Origin: Candidatus Rokuibacteriota bacterium
GTDB lineage: Bacteria > Methylomirabilota > Methylomirabilia > Rokubacteriales > CSP1-6
DNA: 59,190 nt
Direction of reading: 5' to 3'
Assembly: GCA_016184365.1 (NCBI GenBank)
Contig: JACPCW010000080.1
Location: forward strand, 1 to 59,190
Shown here: positions 25,671 to 35,591 of the stretch, in pieces
Layout: every line of letters begins with the position of its first letter
How positions within the stretch are numbered: position 1 is the stretch's first letter
Notes under the pieces: generated by a model
What the model was told of the DNA's origin: nothing
The model's database searches: none
What the model saw: the letters and a program-made list of their open reading frames with translations, nothing else
Program-made: the position numbers and the translations under genes

Positions 25671-25916
25671 ATGCACAAGACAATCGCGGCACTCAGCCTC
25701 ATCGCGGCCCTCGCGGTCGCGTCGGATGCGTTCGCGTTCGGTGGTGGCGGCGGGAAGAAGGGTGGCGGCGGCGGGTTCGTGGCCGGTGGCGGCGGGGGCG
25801 TCGGCGGCTCGATCGCGGCCGTCACGACCCCGACGCCTGTCTCGACGCCCGAGCCTTTCGCGGCCCTCGCCGTCGGTCTCGGCCTGGTCGGCGCCCGGCT
25901 CCTGCGCCGGCGGTAG
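25671..25916 (+). CDS. Short Gly-rich protein with PEP-CTERM-like sorting tail
   Basis: An 81-residue secreted protein: signal peptide (MHKTIAALSLIAALAVASDA), Gly/Lys-rich middle (FGGGGGKKGGGGG), Thr/Pro linker, then VSTPEPFAALAVGLGLVGAR and LLRRR. A Pro-Glu-Pro motif, a hydrophobic span and a basic end match the PEP-CTERM signal recognised by exosortase. No exosortase is in the window. A strong AAAGGAGG lies before the ATG. It is a paralogue of the protein at 49344. Confidence 0.75.
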   Translation: MHKTIAALSLIAALAVASDAFAFGGGGGKKGGGGGFVAGGGGGVGGSIAAVTTPTPVSTPEPFAALAVGLGLVGARLLRRR

Positions 25917-25933
25917 GTTTGGTCTGATCGTAA

Positions 25934-26000
25934 TGGGGGCCCGGACATGGGCCCCCATACCCCCAACGCTCGGCGCGCCCCGGGACACCCGGGGCGCGCC
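25934..26000. repeat. Two-hairpin repeat between convergent genes
   Basis: The clearest copy of the family. Hairpin 1 is TGGGGGCCC (25934-25942) with GGGCCCCCA (25949-25957), loop GGACAT. Hairpin 2 is a 13-bp perfect stem, GGCGCGCCCCGGG (25972-25984) with its complement at 25988-26000, loop ACA. The linker is TACCCCCAACGCTC. It separates the PEP-CTERM-like gene from the convergent HAD gene and could end both transcripts. Confidence 0.9.
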
Positions 26001-26067
26001 TCGTTTCCCCGCTCGGATCCGTTGCCGAAACGGCGCTCGCGGTGCCTCGCTCTGCCGGTCGAGCGTT

Positions 26068-26814
26068 TCAACCGTCGAGCGATGTGATCGCGTCCGGCAA
26101 CGCGGCCATCGTCCTGATCACCGCGTCCGGCGCCTGGACGCCGAGCGCGCGCAGCGACGCGTTCGTCACCTGGATCACGCGCAGGCCCGCCTGCCGTCCG
26201 CCCTGGACGTCGAGATCGAAGTCGTCGCCGACGTGAACCGCCTCGGCGACGTCGCCGCCGACCGCGCGCAACGTCATCCGAAAGATCTCCGGGTCCGGCT
26301 TTCGAATGCCGACTTCGTCGGAAAAGGTCGTGTGCTCGAAGCAGCCGAGGAGGCGGAACCGCTCGAGCAGCTTGCGGAGCGTGGCGCCGGGCGTGCGCAT
26401 CGTGTTCGACACGACGGCCAGCGTGTAGCCACGCGCGCACAGCGCTTCGAGCGCGACGCGCGCGCCGGGGTCGACGGCGGGGGGCACCTGCAGCGCGGGA
26501 CGCGAGTAGGCGTCGAGCAGCGCCTCGCGCGCGTGCCCGGACAGCTGGTCGTAGATGTCCGGGTCGAGCGCGTCGAGCACGGCTTTCACGTAGTGCTCGG
26601 CCGGCAGGTCGCGGTTCGCGCTCCACACGCGCGACAGCGTCGAGCCCGACTCGTCGTACGCGCGATCGAGCGCCGTCCCGTTCGCCGGCACGCCCTCGCT
26701 CGCCAGGATCCGTTCGAAGTCCGCCATGCGCCGCCGCTTGTAGCGGTTGTCGCTCTGCGGTCCGTCGAAGAGCAGCGTGCCCCAGAAGTCGATCGTGATC
26801 GTGCGGATCTTCAC
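26068..26814 (-). CDS. HAD family hydrolase
   Basis: A 248-residue haloacid-dehalogenase superfamily enzyme. The first motif is TIDFWGTLL, with the nucleophile Asp; the +2 position is Trp instead of the Asp of phosphatases, as in dehalogenase-like members. Motif II is VVSNT and motif IV AVHVGDDFDLDVQGG. The GTG at 26814 overlaps the enoyl-CoA hydratase stop (GTGA) and is preferred to the ATG five codons upstream. Substrate unknown. Confidence 0.88.
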   Translation of the reverse strand: MKIRTITIDFWGTLLFDGPQSDNRYKRRRMADFERILASEGVPANGTALDRAYDESGSTLSRVWSANRDLPAEHYVKAVLDALDPDIYDQLSGHAREALLDAYSRPALQVPPAVDPGARVALEALCARGYTLAVVSNTMRTPGATLRKLLERFRLLGCFEHTTFSDEVGIRKPDPEIFRMTLRAVGGDVAEAVHVGDDFDLDVQGGRQAGLRVIQVTNASLRALGVQAPDAVIRTMAALPDAITSLDG

Positions 26815-27587
26815 CGCGCGCGTCTCCACGCCGGCTCGCGCTTGCCGAGGAAGGCGTCGGCGCCTTCGCGCGCCTCGTCGCTCGCGTAGGACGCGGCGAA
26901 GGCGTTGATGCCGTACTGCACCGCGGTGCGGAGATCCGTCTCGCGCCAGCGGATGACGAGCTCCTTCTGCAGGCGGATCGCGCCCGGCGCGGCCGCGAGG
27001 ATGCGCGCGACCACCCGATCGACGGCGGCATCGAGCTCCGCCGGCGGCACGACGCGATTCACGAGCCCCCAGCCGGCGGCGACCTCGGCGGTGACGGCGT
27101 CGCCGGTGAACAGCAGCTCGGCCGCCCGCGCCGGGCCGATCGCCCCCGGCAGCAGCGCCGCCTCGATCACCGACGGCACCCCGACCTGCACTTCCGGCAG
27201 CCCGAGCGGCGCGCCGCTCACGGCGATGCGGAGGTCGCAGGCAATCGCGAGCTCGAACCCGGCGCCGAGCGCGGCGCCGTTGATCCGCGCGATCACCGGA
27301 ACGGGCGCGTCGTGCACCGCGCCGATCGCGCTCTGGAGCGACGTGATCAGCGCCTTGGCGGTCGCGACGTCGAGACCGCGCAGCACAGCCACGTCCATGC
27401 CGGCCTGGAACGCGCGGCCGGCGCCGGTCAGCACGATCACGCGCACGTCGCGGTCGGCGCCGAGCTGGCGGATCGTGTCGCGCAGCGTCGCGATCAGTCC
27501 GGGCTCGAAGAGGTTCAGCGGGGCGCGATCGAGGGTGACGCGCGCGACGCCACCGTCGCGCGCGACGTGGACGACGCCGCCGGCCAT
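26811..27587 (-). CDS. Enoyl-CoA hydratase/isomerase family protein
   Basis: A 258-residue crotonase-fold protein. The oxyanion-hole segments are GAGRAFQAGMDVAVLR and NGAALGAGFELAIACD, and LGLPEVQVGVPS carries an acidic residue at one family active-site position. It hydrates or isomerises an acyl-CoA. The ATG at 27587 shares one base with the rhodanese stop (TGATG). It sits in a coupled group with rhodanese and HAD. Confidence 0.92.
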   Translation of the reverse strand: MAGGVVHVARDGGVARVTLDRAPLNLFEPGLIATLRDTIRQLGADRDVRVIVLTGAGRAFQAGMDVAVLRGLDVATAKALITSLQSAIGAVHDAPVPVIARINGAALGAGFELAIACDLRIAVSGAPLGLPEVQVGVPSVIEAALLPGAIGPARAAELLFTGDAVTAEVAAGWGLVNRVVPPAELDAAVDRVVARILAAAPGAIRLQKELVIRWRETDLRTAVQYGINAFAASYASDEAREGADAFLGKREPAWRRAR

Positions 27588-27904
27588 CAGTACCGGCGCA
27601 TCGACGGATCGACGCTCCGCGCCCAGGCGTCGAGCCCGCCGGCGAGGTTCTTCACGTCGCGGAAACCGAGCTGGCGCAGGTACTCGGCGACCGCGGCGCT
27701 GCGGACGCCCTGGTGGCAGTACACGACGATCTCGTTCGCCGGATCGAGCTCCTCGGTCCGGAACTCGATCTCCTCGATCGGAATGTGCATCGCGTTCGCG
27801 AGACGGCAGAGCTTCGTCTCCCAGTCCTGGCGGACGTCGAGCAGGATCGGCGCGTCGTTCGCGTCGAGGCGAGCTTTCAGGGCCGCGGGGGTGATCTCGG
27901 ACAT
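27587..27904 (-). CDS. Single-domain rhodanese-like protein
   Basis: A 105-residue rhodanese. The active-site loop is CHQGVRS with Cys63, and LLDVRQDWE is the conserved N-terminal strand. It would carry a persulfide in cytosolic sulfur transfer. It starts 11 bases after the alpha/beta hydrolase stop and ends at the enoyl-CoA hydratase start, so it is part of one transcription unit. Confidence 0.93.
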   Translation of the reverse strand: MSEITPAALKARLDANDAPILLDVRQDWETKLCRLANAMHIPIEEIEFRTEELDPANEIVVYCHQGVRSAAVAEYLRQLGFRDVKNLAGGLDAWARSVDPSMRRY

Positions 27905-27915
27905 GGGGGGCGTTC

Positions 27916-28770
27916 TCAGCGCGGCGCCGGACGGGCGACCAGGAACTCGGCGAGCCAGGCGTTGACGGCGGGCGCGTGCTCGATGTGGGGGAAATGGCCG
28001 CACCCGTCGACCCAGCGCACGCCGGCGCGCGGCAGCGCCGCCGCGGCGGCCGCGCAGTGCGAGGCCGGGACCACGCGGTCCTGACGGCCGTGAATGAGCA
28101 GCAGCGGCAGATCCATCGTCGCCAGCGCGCGGCGATAGGCGTCGACGTGCGCGGCGAGATCGGCGCGCACGTGGCGCAGCGTGGCGAGGAACGCCGCGCG
28201 GGCCTCGGCGTTGGCGCGCTGCGCGTAGAACGAGTCGACGAGGAAGTCGACCTCCTCCGCCACGGGGGTCGCGAAGCAGCGCGCGATCGACGCCTTGTAG
28301 AGCGGCGCGCAGCCGCAGAGCGACAGCGCTTCGCCGACGACCGGCAGCGTCGCGACACGCGCGGGCAGCGAGAACTCGTACGGGAATCCGGGGACGAGCC
28401 CGCCGACGAGCGCCATCCGCTCGACCCGGGCCGGGCGCGTGAGCGCGTACGTCACGCAGACGGCGCCGCCGATGGAATGTCCGACGAGCGACACCTGGCC
28501 GGCGCCGACCGCGTCGAGGAAGCCGTGCAGCGCCCGGGCGAGGTCCGTCAGCGCGTACCGTCCGCGGGGCTTGGCCGAGCGGCCGAAGCCGGGAAGATCG
28601 ACGGCATAGACTTTCGCGCGCGAGGCCAGCGCCTCGATCGTGTAGCGCCAGGACTCCGCGAAGCCCCCCAGGCCGTGCACGAGCACGATCGTGGCCGGGC
28701 CGCGTCCCTCGACGACGTAATGCAGTGAGAGCCCGTCGACCTCTCCGCCACGCAGCTCGACTTCCGGCAT
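27916..28770 (-). CDS. Alpha/beta hydrolase
   Basis: A 284-residue alpha/beta-fold hydrolase. The oxyanion motif is VLVHGLGGFAESW, the nucleophile Ser99 lies in LVGHSIGGAV, the acid is in LLIHGRQDRVVPASH and the histidine in CGHFPHIEHAP. The fold is close to C-C hydrolases and esterases of aromatic breakdown, but the substrate is open. It is 12 bases downstream of DUF72 on the same strand. Confidence 0.92.
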   Translation of the reverse strand: MPEVELRGGEVDGLSLHYVVEGRGPATIVLVHGLGGFAESWRYTIEALASRAKVYAVDLPGFGRSAKPRGRYALTDLARALHGFLDAVGAGQVSLVGHSIGGAVCVTYALTRPARVERMALVGGLVPGFPYEFSLPARVATLPVVGEALSLCGCAPLYKASIARCFATPVAEEVDFLVDSFYAQRANAEARAAFLATLRHVRADLAAHVDAYRRALATMDLPLLLIHGRQDRVVPASHCAAAAAALPRAGVRWVDGCGHFPHIEHAPAVNAWLAEFLVARPAPR

Positions 28771-28782
28771 AGGAATCCAATT

Positions 28783-29751
28783 CTACCTGAAGAGATCGCC
28801 GGTCGCGGGGGCGGCCATCGCCGGCGGCGTCTCGACCCGGTGGCCGAGCAGGCGGCGCATCACGAGCGCGTTCTGCACCGGATAGGCGCGATTGTTGTTG
28901 TTGAACGAGACGAAGACCTGCTCGCTTTCGTCCGCGAGCATCGCCACCTCCGGCACGAGCTCGCGGAGCTCGGCATCCGTATAGCGGTAGTCGTACTTCT
29001 CGCGGACGGCGGGGCTTTCCCCGCGCAGCTGGCGCGACCACCCTTCGGCGTTGCGGCCGTGCAATCTCAGAATCGACGCGGGCGCCGTCGCCGTCGTCAC
29101 GCGCGGGACCGAGCCGCCGAGCACGGGACCGTCGACGACGACGTGCGCGACGCCCGCGCTGCGCAACGCCTCGAGCGTCTCGACGCCGTGCTCGGGAAAC
29201 CAGGAGCGGTGACGGAACTCCGCGGCCACCGTGAAGCCCGGCAGCCGTGAGGGCAGCGCGGCGATGTACGCGAGCCACTCGTCGCCGAAATGCACCCACG
29301 GCGCGAACTGGAAGAGGACGTAGCCGAGCTTCCGCGCGCGCGCCAGCGGGTCGAGCGCCGCACGAAACAACCGGAACGCGGCGTCGACCGCATCGGCGGG
29401 AACGCTCGCGCGGTCGATCTCGCCGCGCGGCGTCCGCGCCGGCTGCGCCGGCAGCAGCGCAACCACGTCGGCGGGGAGGCTTTCGGCTTTCGGGTGGTGC
29501 CCGGTGAGCAGTGCATACGCCTTCACGTTGAACACGAAGCCGGGCGGCGTGCGCTCGCACCAGCGCTCGGTGTGCCGCACGTCGGGGATCGCGTAGTACG
29601 GGCTGTTGACCTCGACCGTGTCGAAGAAGCGCGCGTACCACCGCAGGCGGGCTTCCGGGCTCATCGACTTCTTCGGGTAGAACGACCCGTCCTCGATGAG
29701 CGCGGCGTCCGCCCACGAGCAGATGCCGACGCGCACGCGCTCGAGCGTCAT
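28783..29751 (-). CDS. DUF72 family protein
   Basis: A 322-residue TIM-barrel DUF72 protein: RVGICSWADAAL, FYPKKSMSPEARLRWYARFF, FDTVEVNSPYYAIP and the C-terminal FVSFNNNNRAYPVQNALVM. Function of the family is not established. It begins 36 bases from the divergent TauE-like permease, so both promoters must lie in that small gap. Confidence 0.92.
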   Translation of the reverse strand: MTLERVRVGICSWADAALIEDGSFYPKKSMSPEARLRWYARFFDTVEVNSPYYAIPDVRHTERWCERTPPGFVFNVKAYALLTGHHPKAESLPADVVALLPAQPARTPRGEIDRASVPADAVDAAFRLFRAALDPLARARKLGYVLFQFAPWVHFGDEWLAYIAALPSRLPGFTVAAEFRHRSWFPEHGVETLEALRSAGVAHVVVDGPVLGGSVPRVTTATAPASILRLHGRNAEGWSRQLRGESPAVREKYDYRYTDAELRELVPEVAMLADESEQVFVSFNNNNRAYPVQNALVMRRLLGHRVETPPAMAAPATGDLFR

Positions 29752-29787
29752 TTCACCGAGCGTAGCGCTTGTGATTCACTGGCGCGA

Positions 29788-30531
29788 ATGGTCGCCGGCC
29801 TCGAGCCCGCTGCGCTCGCCTTCGCCGCCGGCGCCGTCCTCGTCGGCGGCGTCGTCCGCGGCTACACCGGCTTCGGCTCGTCGATGGTCTGGGTCACGAG
29901 TCTCACGCTCGTCATGCCGCCGGCGGCGGTCGTGCCGGTCATCCTCGCCATGGAAGTCCTCGCGAGCCTCCATCTGCTCCCGCAGGCCTGGCGCGCCGTC
30001 GACTGGCGCAGCGTGGGGCCGCTCGTCGCCGCCGCGTGTCTGTCGACGCCGCTCGGCGTATGGCTGCTCGCCGTCACGCCCGCGCGGCCGATGCAGGTGG
30101 CGATCTCCGTCGTCGTCGTCGTGACCGCGATCGTGCTCTGGCGCGGCTACGCGCTGCGCCGCGCGCCCGGCATGGCGGCCACCATCGGCGCCGGCGTCGT
30201 GTCGGGGGTGCTGACCGGCAGCACGTCCGCGGGCGGTCCGCCGGTCGTCATCTTCTATTTCGCCACGCCCGCGGGCGTCGACGTCGCGCGGGCGTCGCTC
30301 ATCGCGTTCTTCATGCTGACCGACGGCGTCGGCGTCGCGATCGCCGCGGCGTCGGGACTGTTCACGTGGCAGTCCGCGCTCCGTGTCGCGCTGTTCCTGC
30401 CGCCGATGCTCGTCGGCACCGCGCTGGGGAGCCGTCGCTTCGTCCGCGCCGACCCGGAAGCGTTTCGCCGCGCCGTCCTGCTGCTGCTCGTGCTCCTCGG
30501 CGCGGCCGGTCTCGTGCGCGCGCTCGTCTGA
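29788..30531 (+). CDS. TauE/SafE family membrane permease
   Basis: A 247-residue membrane protein with about eight hydrophobic spans and the family motif GVVRGYTGFGSSMVW near the N-terminus, plus a second-half repeat GVLTGSTSAGGPPVVIFYF. Family members export sulfite, sulfoacetate or related organic anions. It is divergent from DUF72 and upstream of alanine racemase on the same strand. Confidence 0.88.
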   Translation: MVAGLEPAALAFAAGAVLVGGVVRGYTGFGSSMVWVTSLTLVMPPAAVVPVILAMEVLASLHLLPQAWRAVDWRSVGPLVAAACLSTPLGVWLLAVTPARPMQVAISVVVVVTAIVLWRGYALRRAPGMAATIGAGVVSGVLTGSTSAGGPPVVIFYFATPAGVDVARASLIAFFMLTDGVGVAIAAASGLFTWQSALRVALFLPPMLVGTALGSRRFVRADPEAFRRAVLLLLVLLGAAGLVRALV

Positions 30532-30691
30532 GGCACCCGCCGAGTCTTGACAACCGCGCGCGGCGCGGTGAACGTGTGTCCACCGTGCAGCCGAAGCGCA
30601 TCCAGGTCCGGACCGAGTAATCGCGACGCTCCACGAACCGACGATCGCGACGGACGAGCTCCGGCCGACGCGCGTCGAGGTCGATCTCGAC

Positions 30692-31771
30692 GTGCTCGCC
30701 GAGAACTACCGGGTCATCGCGGCGCACGTGGCGCCCGCGCGCGTCATGCCGATCCTCAAGGCGAACGCCTATGGGCACGGGCTCGTCGACGTCGCCCGCG
30801 TCGTCGAGCGGCTCGGCGCGCCGGCGATCGGCGTCGCGTATCTGGAAGAAGGCCTCCGCCTCCGTCAGCACGGGATCCGCCTGCCCGTGCTCGTGCTCGG
30901 CGGCATCCTCGGCTCGCAGATCCCGCGCTTTCTCGAGCACGACCTCACGCTGACGGCGTCGTCGGTCGACAAGCTGCGCGCCGTCGACGAGCACGCGGCG
31001 GCGCTCGGCCGCACGGCGACCGTGCACCTCAAGGTCGACACGGGTATGGAGCGCATCGGCATCCACTGGTACACCGCCGAAAAGCTGCTCGAGGCGTCGC
31101 TGCGCTGCCGCCACGTGCGCGTCGAAGGGATCTTCACGCACTTCGCCAGCGCCGATGCGCCGGATCTCTCGCACGCGCGGCTGCAGCTCGAGCGGTTCCA
31201 CGAGGTGCTCCGCTTCTACGAGCAGCGCTCGGTGCCGACGCCGCTGCGGCACGCGGCGAACTCCGGCGCCATCCTCACGATGCCCGACAGTTACCTCGAT
31301 CTCGTGCGCCCCGGCATCCTCTTCTATGGCGTCCGTCCCTCCGCCGAGGTGCCGGCGACCCTGCCGGTGCGGCAGGCGCTCTCCTGGATCACGCGCGTGG
31401 TGTTCTTCAAGGTCGTCAAGGCGGGCAATCCGGTGAGCTACGGCTGTACGTGGGTGGCGCCGGCCGACACGCGCGTCGTGACGCTGCCCGTCGGCTACGG
31501 CGACGGCTACGCGCGGGCGATGAGCGGCCGCGCGGAGGTGGCGATCGGCGGCAAGCGCTATCCCGTCGTCGGGCGGATCTGCATGGACCAGATCATGATC
31601 GCGATCGGGCGCGACTCCGCGTACAACGGCGACGAGGTCGTGCTGCTCGGACGTCAGGGCGACGCGACGATCTCGATCGAGGAGATGGCGGGCTGGGCGG
31701 GCACGATCACGCACGAGATCCTGACGAGCATCAACACGCGTGTCCCGCGGGTGTACCGCGGGACTACGTGA
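30692..31771 (+). CDS. alr: Alanine racemase, abnormal start
   Basis: A PLP enzyme making D-alanine for the cell wall. From the first usual start (GTG 30692) it has 359 residues with the PLP lysine Lys23 (PILKANAYGHG) and the second catalytic Tyr250 (VSYGCTWVAP). The conserved strand RPTRVEVDLD is encoded upstream of that GTG, so the true start must be earlier. In that frame no ATG, GTG or TTG exists back to the stop at 30569; a GTA followed by ATC (30617-30622) is at the expected place. The stop TGA lies in a sequence identical to part of a nearby repeat. Confidence 0.9.
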   Translation: MLAENYRVIAAHVAPARVMPILKANAYGHGLVDVARVVERLGAPAIGVAYLEEGLRLRQHGIRLPVLVLGGILGSQIPRFLEHDLTLTASSVDKLRAVDEHAAALGRTATVHLKVDTGMERIGIHWYTAEKLLEASLRCRHVRVEGIFTHFASADAPDLSHARLQLERFHEVLRFYEQRSVPTPLRHAANSGAILTMPDSYLDLVRPGILFYGVRPSAEVPATLPVRQALSWITRVVFFKVVKAGNPVSYGCTWVAPADTRVVTLPVGYGDGYARAMSGRAEVAIGGKRYPVVGRICMDQIMIAIGRDSAYNGDEVVLLGRQGDATISIEEMAGWAGTITHEILTSINTRVPRVYRGTT

Positions 31772-31905
31772 TCGCTCGCCGTTCTAGGCGCGCGACACCG
31801 CGGTCATTTCGTCGGGCGCGCACCACGCGCGAGGACAACGAGGACAACCAGGACATCGAGTACCGCGAGGCGAGTAGCGGCAACAGGTCCGAGCGGGAAA
31901 TCGAA
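31760..31905. other. Repeat-derived alr 3' end and gene-free stretch
   Basis: The last codons and TGA of alr lie in CGCGGGACTACGTGATCG, the same string found at 32052-32069 in the tandem repeat downstream. The following sequence to 31905 contains GAGGACAAC micro-repeats but no gene that I can support. Confidence 0.5.
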
Positions 31906-32137
31906 ACGGGCCCGGGTTTATCCCGGGTCCGTTGAGCGTTGGGGGTATGGGGGCCATGTCGGGGCCCCCGCAGGACTACGTGATCGAGGACCGGCACGGC
32001 TCCGCCGGGCCGGTTCCGAGCGTTGGGGGTATGGGGGCCATGTCGGGGCCCGCGGGACTACGTGATCGAGGACCGGCACGGCTCCGCCGGGCCGGTTCCG
32101 AGCGTTGGGGGTATGGGGGCCATGTCGGGGCCCCCAT
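31906..32137. repeat. Tandem array of two-hairpin repeats, inverse orientation
   Basis: It starts with an 11-bp stem, ACGGGCCCGGG (31906-31916) and CCCGGGTCCGT (31922-31932), with one G-U pair. Then GAGCGTTGGGGGTATGGGGG begins three times, at 31934, 32018 and 32100, giving units of 84 and 82 bases. Each unit carries the hairpin GGGGGCCATGTCGGGGCCC. It lies between the convergent alr and cyclase genes. Confidence 0.9.
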
Positions 32138-32138
32138 C

Positions 32139-33742
32139 TCAAGAGGTCGGCGCCGAGAACTTGTCGTACACGCCCGGCGGGATCAGACGGAAGACCGGGA
32201 TCGGCTGCGACACGTTCTTGAACGTCTGCTCGCCGAGCGCCTCCAGCACGAAGTAGGTCCGGATGCGGTTCGCCGTCGTCGGCCCCACGACGATATCGTC
32301 GCCCGTCGCGAAGCCCGCGAAGCGCGCGGCCTGGTTCGTCACCGGCCCCTGCGCCGTGAACGTCCAGCGCTGCGCGCCGCCGGTGCCGATCTTCGTCGCG
32401 CCGACGAGCGCGTCGCCCGTGTTGATGCCCATGTGGAGCTGCACGCTCGGAAACATGCCGGCGTACTCGTCGTTCAGCTGGATCGTCTTCATCCGGATCG
32501 CGAACGCCGCGCGCGCGGCGTTCAGCGCGTGATCGCTGCTGCGTCCGTCGCGTGGCGCCTGGAAGATGACCATGAGGCCGTCACCGGCCGTCTCGTTGAT
32601 GTCGCCGTGATGGCTCTGGATGATCTCGAGGAAGCTCGAGAAGTACGTCTGCACGAGCTGGTTCAGCCGCTTCGGCTCGACCTGCTCGGAGAGCTTCGTG
32701 TACCCGGCGATGTCGAGGAACAGGACCGAGACCTCGACCGTCTTCTTCTCGAGCTCCGTCGCGTCCGGGTTCTCGTCGAGCAGGCGCTTCACCGACTCGG
32801 GCACGAACTTCGAGAGCTCGCCCTTGAGCTGCTCGAGGAGCGCCAGGCGCTGCCGCGATTCCTGGAGCTCGGTGAGGGTCGTCGCGAGCTCGGTGTTCTT
32901 GGTCTCGAGATCGGCATAGGCGCCGGCGAGGCGGGCGGTCATGTCGTTCACCGCGCGACCGAGCTCGCCGAGCTCGTCGCCCGACGCCGCGGGCGCGCGC
33001 GTCGAGAAGTCACCGGCGCCGATGCGGCGCGCCACGTCGCCGAGGTCCTTGATCGGACGCACGATGATCTGCCCCATCGCGATCGTCAGCAGGGCGCCCG
33101 CCACCAGGATCGTCAGCACGGCGATCATGATCTGCCGGTTGCGCTGCTGGCGAACCTCGGCGAACACGGGCTCCATCGGGAGCGCGAGCCGCACGACCGC
33201 GCGCACCTGGTGATCGGTCCCGTGGCAGCCCTGGCACCGCTCCTGGTTCGGGATCGGGTGGTGCATCAGAAAATGGGTGGAGCCCTCGACGTCCTCGAGC
33301 GCTTCCTGGGTCTTGAGCGTCGCCACCGCCTGCGTGAAGTGCGGCCCGCTCATCGGCGCGGCCGGCACGCGCTGGAGCTTCGCGATGTTCCGCAACACCT
33401 CCGGCGACAGGTCCGCGTTCTTCTTCACCTCCTCGAGCGTCGCCATGTCCGTGAAGGCCTCGACGCCGTTGCGGCGATAGATGTCGAGCCGGCCCGGAAA
33501 CGACGCTTTCAGATCGACGATGAACGCGCGCGTGACGTCGGGCCGCTCCTGCACCATCGCGCCTTCGATGCTCGCCACGAGCGCGGCCAGGAGACGGCGG
33601 GACGCCTGCTTGCTGTGGTCGACGAGCAGGTCGGCCTCGCGCTTGATCGTCCACAGCGTCGAGGCGCCGAAGCCGATGATGAGCACGGCGGAGATGAGGA
33701 GGACGATCTTCCCGGCGAGCCGCGAGCGGAGAACGTCGAGCC

Positions 33743-33746
<4 letters not shown>
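32139..33746 (-). CDS. Membrane class III adenylate/guanylate cyclase with heme-c sensor
   Basis: A 535-residue sensor: membrane span (about 13-33), periplasmic domain, second span (206-228), HAMP (about 228-280), coiled coil and a class III cyclase domain with metal-binding Asp345 (VLFLDIAGYT) and Asp389 (NETAGDGLMVIF). The periplasmic part contains CQGCH (171-175), a c-type heme motif, with further His residues, so redox or gas sensing is likely. There is no in-frame ATG/GTG/TTG near the N-terminus; a CTG at 33746 overlaps the synthetase stop (CTGA) and gives MRLDVLRSRLAGK. Confidence 0.88.
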
Positions 33747-35308
<1,562 letters not shown>

Positions 35309-35388
35309 TCGGGACGATGCCGCCACACGGATGTCATTCGCGAAGATGCAGCTGTGAGCGCGCGAACGACGCGCGGCAGAGGTGACGC

Positions 35389-35587
35389 GACGGGTGGCCG
35401 GGCGTGCCCGGCGGCGGTGGTGGGGTGGGGGGTCCCTCCGGAAATCCGTTTGGAGCGAACCGAGCGTCGAACACAGCGCTCCGTGATTCGTTCCCGGGTG
35501 CTGCGTCCCGCGGGCAGGACGCACGCGGATTTCCGGAGGGACCCCCCACCCCGCCGCCGACGTCAGGCACGCCCGTCACCACCCATC
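35389..35587. repeat. Long inverted-repeat element
   Basis: Two arms of about 60 bases (35389-35448 and 35526-35587) flank a 77-base centre. The inner 27 bases of each arm (35422-35448 and 35526-35552), containing GGGGTGGGGGGTCCC and TCCGGAAATCCG, are perfectly complementary; outside this there are few mismatches and small indels. It fills the space between livK and the acyl-CoA synthetase. Both strands read as Gly/Pro-rich frames by symmetry, which I do not regard as genes. MITE-like or attenuator-like in form. Confidence 0.88.
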
Positions 35588-35591
35588 AACG

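Noticed and set aside
30547..30575. TTGACA as a -35 promoter box before alr
   Set aside because: No acceptable -10 element at 16-18 bases; GAACGT is a poor match.
31934..32137. Possible CRISPR array from three regular units of 82-84 bases
   Set aside because: Units are identical through their whole length, with no unique spacers and no cas genes.
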